DNA of 64,000 nucleotides from Mesobacillus subterraneus (GTDB lineage Bacteria > Bacillota > Bacilli > Bacillales > Cytobacillaceae), in the NCBI RefSeq assembly GCF_023715485.1, contig NZ_JAMBOF010000013.1, forward strand, positions 51,137 through 115,136. The letters run 5' to 3'. The notes beneath the pieces are model-generated. The model saw only the letters and a program-made list of their open reading frames with translations, did not search any database and was not told the DNA's origin. The translations under genes were made by a program, and so were the position numbers. Shown here one piece after another: positions 18,182 through 25,304 of this stretch (position 1 is the first letter of the stretch; every line of letters begins with the position of its first letter).

Positions 18182-18595
18182 TCATTTGAATAAATTCGAA
18201 ATCCACAAAGGATCCGATGTGTTAAGTAAATTCAAAACCCTTATTGCAACCTGGTTATAGTCACCCTCTGAATTTGCCTTTTCAAACTTAAACCATATTC
18301 CATCTTCTTCTTCGGATTTTGCTCCTAATCTATGTCTTTTGTTAATATGGTGAGCCGTTATTTTGTTAGGTGAAATGTGTTCTCCCCAAGGCTCTGTAAT
18401 ACCTTCCAACGGGGAGACAGCTAACTCAACTATAAAAGACCCGCCCCATTTGTTAAATTGGAAAGTTACTAAATCTATATAATCGTTATTCTTTCTAAAA
18501 TGGGGGAAGGAACCTTTAAATCCTTGATCCCATAGTATAGGGATAACTATTTTTTTCAACGCAGTGTCCATCATTTTTCTGTCGTCTGATGACAT
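18182..18595 (-). CDS. DUF4304 domain-containing protein
   Basis: A 137-residue soluble protein matching the DUF4304 layout: KKIVIPILWDQGFKGSFPHF, then IDLVTFQFNKWGGSFIVELAV and HRLGAKSEEEDGIWF. This family is frequently seen in polymorphic-toxin immunity loci. The ATG at 18595 is preferred because GGGTGAGG precedes it; the 23 in-frame codons upstream run into repeat copy 8. Confidence 0.75.
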   Translation of the reverse strand: MSSDDRKMMDTALKKIVIPILWDQGFKGSFPHFRKNNDYIDLVTFQFNKWGGSFIVELAVSPLEGITEPWGEHISPNKITAHHINKRHRLGAKSEEEDGIWFKFEKANSEGDYNQVAIRVLNLLNTSDPLWISNLFK

Positions 18596-18620
18596 TTTCC
18601 TCACCCTTTTTGATATTGTT

Positions 18621-18697
18621 TGTTGAACTAACCTGCTCCGTTTGTTCAATAAGGAATTCAACAAAAAGATAGTTCAAGCATTCCTGGATCAACACAC
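18621..18697 (-). repeat. Array hairpin repeat copy 8 (best hairpin)
   Basis: Arms TTGAACTAAC (18623-18632) and GTTTGTTCAA (18640-18649) pair at nine of ten positions around CTGCTCC. TAAGGAATTCAACAAAAAG and a weakened terminator module follow. Confidence 0.8.
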
Positions 18698-18718
18698 TCG
18701 TATAACAATGATTAATTG

Positions 18719-19372
18719 TTATCTAAACACTTTTTCTATTTCGTCCTTGTCGTAATCTAATATCCAATCATTGTATGTATTATAAATGTCTCGTATAGAT
18801 TCAGGTGAGATAGCAAGCAAATCACATCCTCTATCATCGTACACATGAAAAATGGTTTTCCTTTTGAAATTTAAAAAATATATCCTATGAAAAATACTTG
18901 GTTGGATTCCCAAATCCTGATTGCATACTGCTTTTAATAATGGAATGTATTTCATATCAGATACTTTGCATTCAAGGGTAAACCTATGTGTTTTATTTTT
19001 TCCGTCTTCATCATCTTTTGGGAAAATATAAGGCATTTCTGTATGCCTCAATTTATATAGGACTGATTTTTCATAGATATATGGAGAAAATATCCTCGCT
19101 TTATGCCTGTAGGATTTTCCATCTCCAAAATCATTTACATCTACTACCACAAGAATTTTCTCGTCTTGTAAATGTAAGGATTCAAACAACGTGACAGCTC
19201 TCTTATAAACCCCTTGTACAAAAGGACTGTTTTCGTAATGATACTCTCTATCCCACTCTACTCCTAACTCAAACCGTATGCCGATTTCCCAGTTATAAAA
19301 CAAGGGTGGTCTAAGAATTAAGTTGGGGAAATATTCATTCATATAGTCATTAAAAAAATTCTGTACCCCCAT
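18719..19372 (-). CDS. DUF3885 domain-containing protein
   Basis: A 217-residue protein matching DUF3885 from end to end: YFPNLILRPPLFYNWEIGIR and FELGVEWDRE at the N terminus, and YDDRGCDLLAISPESI, then YNDWILDYDKDEIEKVF, at the C terminus. Function is unknown; the family is common in Bacillaceae small-gene clusters. The ribosome site is weak (AAAGAAAA), unlike its neighbours. Repeat copy 9 ends 25 bases upstream. Confidence 0.78.
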   Translation of the reverse strand: MGVQNFFNDYMNEYFPNLILRPPLFYNWEIGIRFELGVEWDREYHYENSPFVQGVYKRAVTLFESLHLQDEKILVVVDVNDFGDGKSYRHKARIFSPYIYEKSVLYKLRHTEMPYIFPKDDEDGKNKTHRFTLECKVSDMKYIPLLKAVCNQDLGIQPSIFHRIYFLNFKRKTIFHVYDDRGCDLLAISPESIRDIYNTYNDWILDYDKDEIEKVFR

Positions 19373-19396
19373 TTTTTCTTTAATTTTGCCATTACT

Positions 19397-19425
19397 TCTT
19401 AAACTAAACTGCCCCGTTAGTCTAA
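19397..19425 (-). repeat. Array hairpin repeat copy 9 (short form)
   Basis: CTTAAACTAAACTGCCCCGT then TAGTCTAATT; the arms pair partly. It abuts the TAA stop (19426-19428) of the next gene. Confidence 0.65.
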
Positions 19426-19884
19426 TTACCGCGAAACGCCACGTTCGAGTGACAATGTTAAGTCTCTAAGTTCATTTATCTCTTCGCTGCTCCAATTATT
19501 TCTTTCAACAGCCCTTAGGACCTTTTTAGAAGCTGTAAGCAGACTGTTCCCCATCTCCTCTAATTTGCAAATTGCCGTGAATTCCATTTCCCTTTTTTCC
19601 TTATCAAATTCGAATGACAATTCAATACGGGATGGACCTATTTTTTTTCCAAGTATAATAGGAGTTCCATCCATAAAGTCAAACTTGAATGTTTGCCCCA
19701 TAGTAGAAACTAGCAATCCTTTAAATGATTTAATCCACCAAGATAAAATAATTACTACAAAATCAGACCATTTTTCATCGGGAAAATAACGATAGTAATC
19801 AACAACAAAAGAAATGTTCCCAATAATATGTTGGTTGTATTCTAGTGAATCTATTTCTACCTCTATAGAAATGGTTTGTTCCAT
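19426..19884 (-). CDS. Hypothetical protein, array cassette
   Basis: A 152-residue soluble protein, unrecognised. The first part is beta-rich (MEQTISIEVEIDSLEYNQ), and the C terminus is helical (SSEEINELRDLTLSLERG). Start at the fourth possible codon, with AAGGGA upstream. Size and context match immunity-type genes, but no family was identified. Confidence 0.62.
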   Translation of the reverse strand: MEQTISIEVEIDSLEYNQHIIGNISFVVDYYRYFPDEKWSDFVVIILSWWIKSFKGLLVSTMGQTFKFDFMDGTPIILGKKIGPSRIELSFEFDKEKREMEFTAICKLEEMGNSLLTASKKVLRAVERNNWSSEEINELRDLTLSLERGVSR

Positions 19885-19947
19885 TATTATCATTCCCTTA
19901 TCATAAGGATACCGATTAATATTCGACTCCTTACGATGTCAATCCTT

Positions 19948-19976
19948 CTTCAACATTCCTACCCCGTTAGTTTAAA
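19948..19976 (-). repeat. Array hairpin repeat copy 10 (overlaps a stop codon)
   Basis: CTTCAACATTCCTACCCCGT then TAGTTTAAA. The arm TTTAAACTAAC (minus strand) itself encodes the last codons and the TAA stop of the DUF4279 gene. Confidence 0.65.
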
Positions 19977-20404
19977 TAATCACTTTCATAAGGATTAGCA
20001 TATAAGTCAATGTCAAATTCAGCTTTAATGATTGAAGCAAACTTAATTATATCCTTAGATAGATACAAAGCGGGTGCTAATCCATCTTCAATTTTAATTA
20101 CAATAAAGAACTTACACTCTAAGGAGTACGCCTTTTTCAGTTCATTGATAATAGAAGACTTATTTTGTAGTTGCTGCAAAATTTTTTGGAGCTGCTCATT
20201 TACGTCAAATGATTCTTCGTACTCTGTACCCAGGTCCCAACTCGTTTCTTTTCTGTAAACCGCAGTTGGGCGATTAGGTATTAAATCACCTTTTCTATAT
20301 GAACGAGTGGGTTCTATCTTTAGTTTATTCGATACATAATCGAGTGGAAATTCATCGCCATACAAGCTGAAATAAACCATTACTCGTGTATTATCCAATT
20401 CCAT
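19967..20404 (-). CDS. DUF4279 domain-containing protein
   Basis: A 145-residue protein with the DUF4279 pattern: YFSLYGDEFPLDYVSNKL, PTRSYRKGDLIP, ETSWDLGTEY and a C-terminal region ending FASIIKAEFDIDLYANP. The family is often annotated as immunity-related. AAGGAG is very close to the ATG; a TTG two codons on has better spacing, so the start is uncertain by two residues. The stop codon lies within the arm of repeat copy 10. Confidence 0.78.
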   Translation of the reverse strand: MELDNTRVMVYFSLYGDEFPLDYVSNKLKIEPTRSYRKGDLIPNRPTAVYRKETSWDLGTEYEESFDVNEQLQKILQQLQNKSSIINELKKAYSLECKFFIVIKIEDGLAPALYLSKDIIKFASIIKAEFDIDLYANPYESDYLN

Positions 20405-20419
20405 TCTCCTTAAAATTTT

Positions 20420-20499
20420 CTTAAACTAACCTCCCGTTTGATCAATAAGAGATTCAACAAAAAAGACGTTAATCCTCCTTGGATCAACGCACTCGGTAG
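20420..20499 (-). repeat. Array hairpin repeat copy 11 (long form)
   Basis: TTAAACTAACCTCCCGTTTG then ATCAATAAGAGATTCAACA. The terminator arms are CGTTGATCC and GGATTAACG, followed on the minus strand by TCTTTTTT. Confidence 0.78.
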
Positions 20500-20510
20500 T
20501 GAAGAAAGGT

Positions 20511-20933
20511 CTAAACTTCTTCCTGATATATTTCTAATTTTATCGGCTTTAAATTCGAAACTATTTTAAATTCCTGAAGGTCTTCTATATGATTAAAAAA
20601 ATCATCTACTTCATCATAATCCATTGACCATTCTTCTGTTTCTAACTTACTCAGTTCATCTGATGGTCTAAATAAAAATTCACAGTTGAGTTGTTCCATT
20701 CGAGAATATTCATCTTCTTCATAAACAGTAAACTGACGGACAAAATCAAGGTGAAATAGTTCTTCTCCTGTAAAATCATAAACACCACATTGAAATAGGA
20801 TTTCTTTATCTTCTTCTCCCTCAACTGGCTCTTTGCAAAAAGTCTTAAATGTTTCCCAAACCTTTTTAATATCATCGGTATCTTCACCAATCTTATTTTT
20901 AAGATAACTTTCGGTTTGCTTAACCGTAATCAT
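20511..20933 (-). CDS. Hypothetical acidic protein, array cassette
   Basis: A 140-residue, strongly acidic soluble protein with no recognised family. A stretch near VYEEDEYSRMEQLNCEFLFR and a run of Asp/Glu (DYDEVDDFFNHIEDL) stand out. High acidity is common among immunity proteins that neutralise basic nuclease toxins, but this is only suggestive. The start is supported by GGAGGTG five bases upstream. Confidence 0.65.
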   Translation of the reverse strand: MITVKQTESYLKNKIGEDTDDIKKVWETFKTFCKEPVEGEEDKEILFQCGVYDFTGEELFHLDFVRQFTVYEEDEYSRMEQLNCEFLFRPSDELSKLETEEWSMDYDEVDDFFNHIEDLQEFKIVSNLKPIKLEIYQEEV

Positions 20934-20965
20934 CCCAACACCTCCGATATTATTATGCGGTTATC

Positions 20966-20999
20966 CTTGTTCAGCTAAACTGCACCTATAATTGAAGAA
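20966..20999 (-). repeat. Array hairpin repeat copy 12 (eroded)
   Basis: TTGTTCAGCTAAACTGCACC then TATAATTGAAGA keeps the left arm and the CTGC of the loop. The end of the MafI-like pseudogene abuts it. Confidence 0.5.
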
Positions 21000-21002
21000 G
21001 TC

Positions 21003-21239
21003 TTATTGAAATAAATCAATCAATTGTTCTCTAATCTCTTTTCAAATCCCCATTTGAATTGATACGTCCTTAATCCGTTGAAGGCATTACTCTTTTAGGT
21101 GGATTTTCTCTTCATATACGGCTGCACAAAGGTGTTCCAATGCAACTCCCCACTCACGGTGTTCTAAATATTCTAATACAATAACTTGGTCGTTTTTTGG
21201 CAATCCATCCACTTGTTGAACTATATCTTTTATTTTCAT
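21003..21239 (-). pseudogene. MafI-like immunity gene broken by two in-frame stops
   Basis: Translating from ATG at 21239 gives a MafI-like helical protein (LEYLEHREWGVALEHLCAAV) that stops at TAA (21087-21089). The same frame continues as LQRIKDVSIQMGI, then TGA (21042-21044), then KEIREQLIDLFQ and a final TAA at 21003. Together the three pieces make about 78 codons, the usual length of this family, so two nonsense changes have inactivated an otherwise intact gene. A TTG start at 21251 is possible, with AAGGTG upstream. Family assignment is by eye. Confidence 0.65.
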
Positions 21240-21308
21240 TTCGATGTCCAATTAAAACCACACCTTATTCTGATTTAAACGCCAACCTCTAATAGCTTAT
21301 CATTTCCT

Positions 21309-21392
21309 TGTTAAACATAACTGCTTCGTTACTTCAATAAGGAATTCAATAAAAAAGGCCGTTAATCATCTTGAATCAACGCACCCGGTAGT
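21309..21392 (-). repeat. Array hairpin repeat copy 13 (long form)
   Basis: TTAAACATAACTGCTTCGTT then ACTTCAATAAGGAATTCAA. The terminator arms GTTGATT and GATTAAC are followed on the minus strand by a T run. CACCCGGTAG marks the gene-side end, as in copy 11. Confidence 0.75.
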
Positions 21393-21411
21393 TGACGAAG
21401 AATGCTTTTTT

Positions 21412-21858
21412 CTACTGAAATGACTCTGCTATGTCAACCATTTTTTCTTTGGTCCCATTTTCGTCTGTATAGGATGTCAAGATGTAATGATAATCGCCAT
21501 CAGTCCAATGAATCGAGGATCCAGGTCCCTCTATAAAGAAACCATTGTTTCCGTTAACCGTAACATCCTCTTCCTCATAATTGATGTATTCAACCGGGGG
21601 TGGTTGAATAGTCAATGAAAACTGCATTCCTCCTTCTTCCCCTTTGAATATTACCTCGTTTATATTTGTTTCGTGAGGAGGAATAACTCGTTCGTACCCT
21701 ACTATGGTCATTGGAAATTTCGTCGGAAGCTTTGGGGCAATCCCTTCCTCTTTTAGTTCTTCTTTAAGTTCTGTATGGTCAAACCTTTCCTCTTTTTGAC
21801 TGCACCCTAATATGATTAATGGAACTAATAAAAATAACATAGACAATACTCTTTTCAT
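21412..21858 (-). CDS. Hypothetical lipoprotein, array cassette
   Basis: A 148-residue lipoprotein: MKRVLSMLFLLVPLIILGCS gives a signal sequence with a lipobox (LGC), followed by a charged linker and a beta-rich domain with TIVGYERVIPPHETNINEV and DVTVNGNNGFFIEG. No family was recognised. The start at the third possible codon has GGGAGGG upstream. It is the outermost (most 5') gene of the array and is bounded by repeat copies 13 and 14. Confidence 0.7.
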   Translation of the reverse strand: MKRVLSMLFLLVPLIILGCSQKEERFDHTELKEELKEEGIAPKLPTKFPMTIVGYERVIPPHETNINEVIFKGEEGGMQFSLTIQPPPVEYINYEEEDVTVNGNNGFFIEGPGSSIHWTDGDYHYILTSYTDENGTKEKMVDIAESFQ

Positions 21859-21941
21859 GAACATCCCTCCCTTTAAATTACCTACGTTTTATTTGAAAAA
21901 ACGTTTCAGTTTAATTCAAAAACGTTAAGAGTTTTCTACTT

Positions 21942-22024
21942 TACTAAACTAATCTGCTGGGTTAGCACAATAAGGAATTCAACAAAACAGCTGTCAATCC
22001 TTCCTGAATCAACGCACCGAGAAG
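21942..22024 (-). repeat. Array hairpin repeat copy 14 (outer boundary)
   Basis: CTAAACTAATCTGCTGGGTT then AGCACAATAAGGAATTCAAC. The terminator module is partly decayed (ATCCTTCCTGAATCAACGCA). No further copy was seen beyond it, so it marks the 5' edge of the array. Confidence 0.75.
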
Positions 22025-22126
22025 TTGTGAAAAGGAACTATTTTAAAACAGCACTTTCTAAAATTTTTCGAATTTAAACATAATCAATTTATGTGAAAGC
22101 TGAATTTCTTTTGTATTCTCTGCTAG

Positions 22127-22237
22127 CTATTCAGGTGTTTCATAAGCGGCATTGGTCTCATAGTCTTTTGATAATTTTACAAATCCTCCTGAAATGAAGC
22201 CTTTTGTATAGAAAGTATGGTTTTGAGTTACTGTAAG
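22127..22237 (-). pseudogene. Gene relic, 36-codon C-terminal fragment
   Basis: An open stretch without a start reads HTFYTKGFISGGFVKLSKDY then ETNAAYETPE and a TAG stop. It has protein-like codon use and looks like the end of a lost gene just outside the array boundary, but I cannot name the family. The rest of 22026-22327 shows nothing else. Confidence 0.35.
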
Positions 22238-22327
22238 TTAATCCATAAATGAAAACTAAAACAAATCAAATGAATTTGAATGAACCTTTCTTTCCTGTAT
22301 ATTAAGGCTAGAAAACAATTTGGAAGG

Positions 22328-23344
22328 ATGATTACTATTCAAAAGCAAATACAGCTTAAAAAGAGACCAACTGGACTTCCTGCATATGAACATTTTGAAT
22401 TTGTGGAAGTACCTGTAGAGAAACCGGCAAAAGGAGAAATACTTTTGCAAACTATTTATATTTCGGTTGATCCTTATTTACGAGGGCGTATGAATGACAC
22501 CAAATCCTATATCCCACCGTTCAAATTGAACGAGCCGATTTCAAGTGGTGTGATCGGGAAAGTGGTTGAGTCACAGTCTGACCTTTTTGAGGTAGGCGAT
22601 TTCGTAATCGGCTCATTAGGCTGGCAGGAATTCTCCGTCGCAAAAGAAAATGCTGTACGCAAAATTGACCCGAATCTGGCACCAGTCTCCGCTTACTTGA
22701 GTGTATTGGGCATGACCGGTCTTACGGCATACTTTGGCTTACTGGATATTGGCAAGCCAAAAGCAGGTGAAACAGTTGTTGTATCCGGAGCTGCGGGAGC
22801 TGTCGGTTCCATCGTGGGTCAAATCGCAAAAATCAAAGGTACGAGGGTCATCGGTATTGCAGGTTCCGATGAGAAGGTTCGTTATCTTCTAGATGACCTT
22901 GGATTTGATGCAGCAATCAACTACAAAACACAGGATGTAGGCTCCGCCCTAAAAGAGGCATGTCCTGATGGAATCGATGTCTATTTTGAAAACGTAGGCG
23001 GAGAGATTTCAGATACAATTTTCCCGCTCTTGAACAACTTCGCAAGAATTCCTGTCTGCGGAGCGATCTCAGCTTATAACAAGTCTGAGCCAGATGTAGG
23101 GCCCCGGGTGCAAGGGTACTTAATCAAGACAAGTTCGTTGATGCAAGGTTTCACTGTCGGCAATTACTCCTCCCGTTTTGGCGAGGGAGCGAAAGAATTG
23201 GCCGGCTGGCTTTTAGAAGGGAAATTGAAGTATGAAGAAACGGTTACAGAAGGCTTTGAGAATACAATTGACGCATTTTTGGATTTGTTCAAAGGCGCGA
23301 ATCTCGGAAAAGCGATCGTGAAAGTTGCAGATTCTGAAAAATAA
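22328..23344 (+). CDS. yfmJ: NADP-dependent oxidoreductase (YfmJ/CurA-like MDR)
   Basis: A medium-chain reductase of about 338 residues, from the leukotriene B4 dehydrogenase/curcumin reductase group that reduces alkenal or alkenone double bonds with NADPH. It has IYISVDPYLRGRMNDTKSY near the N terminus, the nucleotide motif GAAGAVGSIVGQ, DVYFENVGG and a conserved C-terminal AIVKV. I start at the Met of MITIQKQIQL, which matches B. subtilis YfmJ as I recall it. GGAAGG abuts this ATG, so the start is not certain. It was originally followed by the terminator into which the IS element inserted. Confidence 0.88.
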   Translation: MITIQKQIQLKKRPTGLPAYEHFEFVEVPVEKPAKGEILLQTIYISVDPYLRGRMNDTKSYIPPFKLNEPISSGVIGKVVESQSDLFEVGDFVIGSLGWQEFSVAKENAVRKIDPNLAPVSAYLSVLGMTGLTAYFGLLDIGKPKAGETVVVSGAAGAVGSIVGQIAKIKGTRVIGIAGSDEKVRYLLDDLGFDAAINYKTQDVGSALKEACPDGIDVYFENVGGEISDTIFPLLNNFARIPVCGAISAYNKSEPDVGPRVQGYLIKTSSLMQGFTVGNYSSRFGEGAKELAGWLLEGKLKYEETVTEGFENTIDAFLDLFKGANLGKAIVKVADSEK

Positions 23345-23349
23345 TCAAA

Positions 23350-23379
23350 AGCCGTTCCGGAGGTATTTCCGGAACGGCT
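23350..23379 (+). terminator. Terminator hairpin, left copy flanking the IS
   Basis: GCCGTTCCGGA and TCCGGAACGGC form a perfect 11-bp stem. The T tract expected of a terminator is absent here because the IS begins directly after it. An identical 30-base copy lies at 25119-25148. Confidence 0.8.
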
Positions 23380-23392
23380 CAGTTTGTAGACA

Positions 23393-23432
23393 AAAGGGGT
23401 TCGGAATGCTCTCATTCCGAACCCCTTTTTGG
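23393..23432 (-). terminator. Terminator of the transposase gene
   Basis: GGGGTTCGGAAT and ATTCCGAACCCC form a 12-bp stem with a six-base loop. CTTTTG follows on the minus strand, 47 bases past the transposase stop. Confidence 0.75.
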
Positions 23433-23478
23433 ATTTCATCGGATTTTCCAAAGGAAATAGACTCTCTTTGCTTTACTT

Positions 23479-24837
23479 TTAGGCCATTACTGGACTTCTC
23501 CATGTCCAGTTGGCCATCTTCTTCAAGTTCAAGGCAGCGAAAGTAAGCATCGCCTGCATCGACAATTTTTTAAGTCCCCTCAGGGTTGTCCAACGCATGC
23601 CATGCTTTTCTTTTGCATCTGCGAATACACGCTCAATGGTTTCTTTGCGCTTCGCATAGATTTGTTTTACTTCTGGTTTGTGCCTCAAGTGGTCTGCCTC
23701 TTCCACATACTCCTGCCAGATATGGCGCGTTACCACCTTTTGGTGGTCTTTGCTTTCTGTGCATTGTGCTAAAAACGGGCAGTTGGCGCAGATCTGTTTA
23801 GGGGATTTATATTCACGATACCCCTCTTTAGTTGTGGTCGAATACTTCAGGACCTCACCGGCAGGACACAAGTAACAGTCGTAAAATTCGTCATACACAT
23901 AGTCATATTTGCGGAAAAAGCCATCCTTCGTTCGTGGTCGAGTATAAGGCAAAGCCGGGGTCATTTCGTTTTCCAACAGAAACTTCGTAATAGCTGGAGT
24001 TTTATAGGCTGCGTCGGCCGCAACGGCATCAGGCTTTCCGACTTTCTCTATCACTTGTTCTACCAGTGGCTCAAGGATCAGGCTGTCATGCGTATTGCCA
24101 GGTGTCACAATGGTTCCCAGGACAAATCCGTTACGGTCTGATGCCGCATGGAAGGAGTAGGCAAACTGTTTTGTTCGCTCGTCCTTGACGTAGTATCCAC
24201 TCTCCGAGTCGGTAGTGCTTTCCTTGATTTCCTTCGTTTCTTCCTTATCGAATTTATCAGGAGGAAAAGGTTTCTTCCCATGGTCTTCCCGATCCTGATT
24301 GATTTCTTCCTGGAGTTTCTCTTGATACGCGCGTGTCTCCTTTCGCACCACTTTCTTTACGAATTTATGCTTATTCGCACTTGCTTTTACGTGGGTCGAA
24401 TCAATGAAGACGTGTTCTGCACTGATGAGTTTCTTATCAGCTGCGGTCTTAAGAATTCGATAGAAAATCTGTTCAAACAAATCGGTGTCTTTAAAACGGC
24501 GTTCGTAATTCTTCCCGAAGGTGGAGAAGTGGGGCACTTTATCATGGAAACCATAACCCAAAAACCAGCGGTAGGCCATGTTCGTTTCAAATTCGGCAAT
24601 GGTCTGGCGCATGGAACGGATGCCAAAGGTATATTGAATGAATGAGAGTTTAACCAGAATTACAGGGTCAATGCTTGGGCGCCCTACTTCCGAATACACA
24701 TCTTTCACCAAGTCATAAATGAAAGAAAAATCAAGGGCTGCTTCCATCTTGCGGACTAAATGTTCCTGAGGAACAAGCTGGTCTAAAGCGACCATCTCTA
24801 ATTGATCTCGTTGGATTGGATTATTTTTCGAAAGCAT
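23479..24837 (-). CDS. IS1182 family transposase
   Basis: A 452-residue DDE transposase that looks intact. The N-terminal domain has NPIQRDQLEMVALDQLVPQ and FLGYGFHDKVPHFSTFGKNY. The catalytic residues are the Asp in FIDSTHVKASANK, the Asp in VAADAAYKTP and the Glu in ERVFADAKEKHGMR. The C-terminal cysteines (CYLCPAG, CANCPFLAQC) form the zinc-like motif usual in this family. The ATG at 24837 is chosen over an upstream GTG because GAGGTGAT precedes it. Confidence 0.92.
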   Translation of the reverse strand: MLSKNNPIQRDQLEMVALDQLVPQEHLVRKMEAALDFSFIYDLVKDVYSEVGRPSIDPVILVKLSFIQYTFGIRSMRQTIAEFETNMAYRWFLGYGFHDKVPHFSTFGKNYERRFKDTDLFEQIFYRILKTAADKKLISAEHVFIDSTHVKASANKHKFVKKVVRKETRAYQEKLQEEINQDREDHGKKPFPPDKFDKEETKEIKESTTDSESGYYVKDERTKQFAYSFHAASDRNGFVLGTIVTPGNTHDSLILEPLVEQVIEKVGKPDAVAADAAYKTPAITKFLLENEMTPALPYTRPRTKDGFFRKYDYVYDEFYDCYLCPAGEVLKYSTTTKEGYREYKSPKQICANCPFLAQCTESKDHQKVVTRHIWQEYVEEADHLRHKPEVKQIYAKRKETIERVFADAKEKHGMRWTTLRGLKKLSMQAMLTFAALNLKKMANWTWRSPVMA

Positions 24838-24912
24838 CTTTATCACCTCAAGCGTTATATGTATCTATTTTAAAATAGACTTTAGTTTAGTTCCACGCTA
24901 AGTTTGTAAGTC

Positions 24913-25048
24913 CTGTTGATTGGAGTGGAAGGCGCGTAGACTCCTGCGGGATCAGACGGACAGGTGAGACCCCGCAGGCGCCAGCGGCGACGAGGAGGCT
25001 CAGCGCCGGCCCCGCGGAAAGCGAAGCGCCTGGAACGGAAATCAACAG
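24913..25048. repeat. GC-rich Bacillaceae interspersed repeat, long form
   Basis: A 136-bp GC-rich element in AT-rich surroundings. It starts CTGTTGATTGGAGTGGAAGG and ends GCGCCTGGAACGGAAATCAA plus CAG, with terminal inverted repeats CTGTTGATT/AATCAACAG and inner GGCGC/GCGCC. A shorter relative is at 26676. I recall near-identical sequences scattered in other Bacillaceae; no coding capacity is evident. Confidence 0.75.
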
Positions 25049-25118
25049 CCCCGTTCCAGCACCAACCAAAAAAAGACTGTAAACAAACACGATTTTCATC
25101 GAGTTTGTCTACAGTCTG

Positions 25119-25148
25119 AGCCGTTCCGGAGGTATTTCCGGAACGGCT
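25119..25148 (+). terminator. Terminator hairpin, right copy with T tract
   Basis: The same 30 bases as at 23350, here followed by TTTTTGTTT. This copy retains the T tract of the original terminator of the YfmJ-like gene. From here to 25304 I see no gene. Confidence 0.78.
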
Positions 25149-25304
25149 TTTTGTTTAAAATCAAAATCCCTGCTGCCTTAGTTGCATAAGCAGGTGTGTT
25201 GTAATCTAAAATGTCAGCGGAACTCACTTCTAAATTGAATCGCTTTTTGCTATTTAACGTTTAATCTAAAATAACCCTAAAAAATAATTTACTGAGTCAT
25301 TTTT

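Larger units (their letters stand above)
23380..25118 (-). mobile_element. IS1182-family insertion sequence
   Basis: The 1.74-kb element is bounded by imperfect 15-bp inverted repeats: CAGTTTGTAGACAAA at the left and, read inward, CAGACTGTAGACAAA at the right. It carries one full-length transposase and an internal terminator near its left end. It is flanked by two identical 30-base copies of a terminator hairpin, so it either duplicated its palindromic target or carries one copy. A GC-rich Bacillus-type repeat (24913-25048) sits between the transposase start and the right end. Confidence 0.82.

Noticed and set aside
15224..22025. Integron with attC sites
   Set aside because: The hairpin cores do not fit RYYYAAC/GTTRRRY and no integron integrase is seen in the window, so only the cassette-like layout is claimed.
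15224..22025. CRISPR array
   Set aside because: The repeats are degenerate, spaced by whole genes and not by short unique spacers, and no cas genes are present.
24148..24645. 165-codon plus-strand frame inside the transposase gene
   Set aside because: It is a shadow of the transposase codons, with no start signal and no family resemblance.
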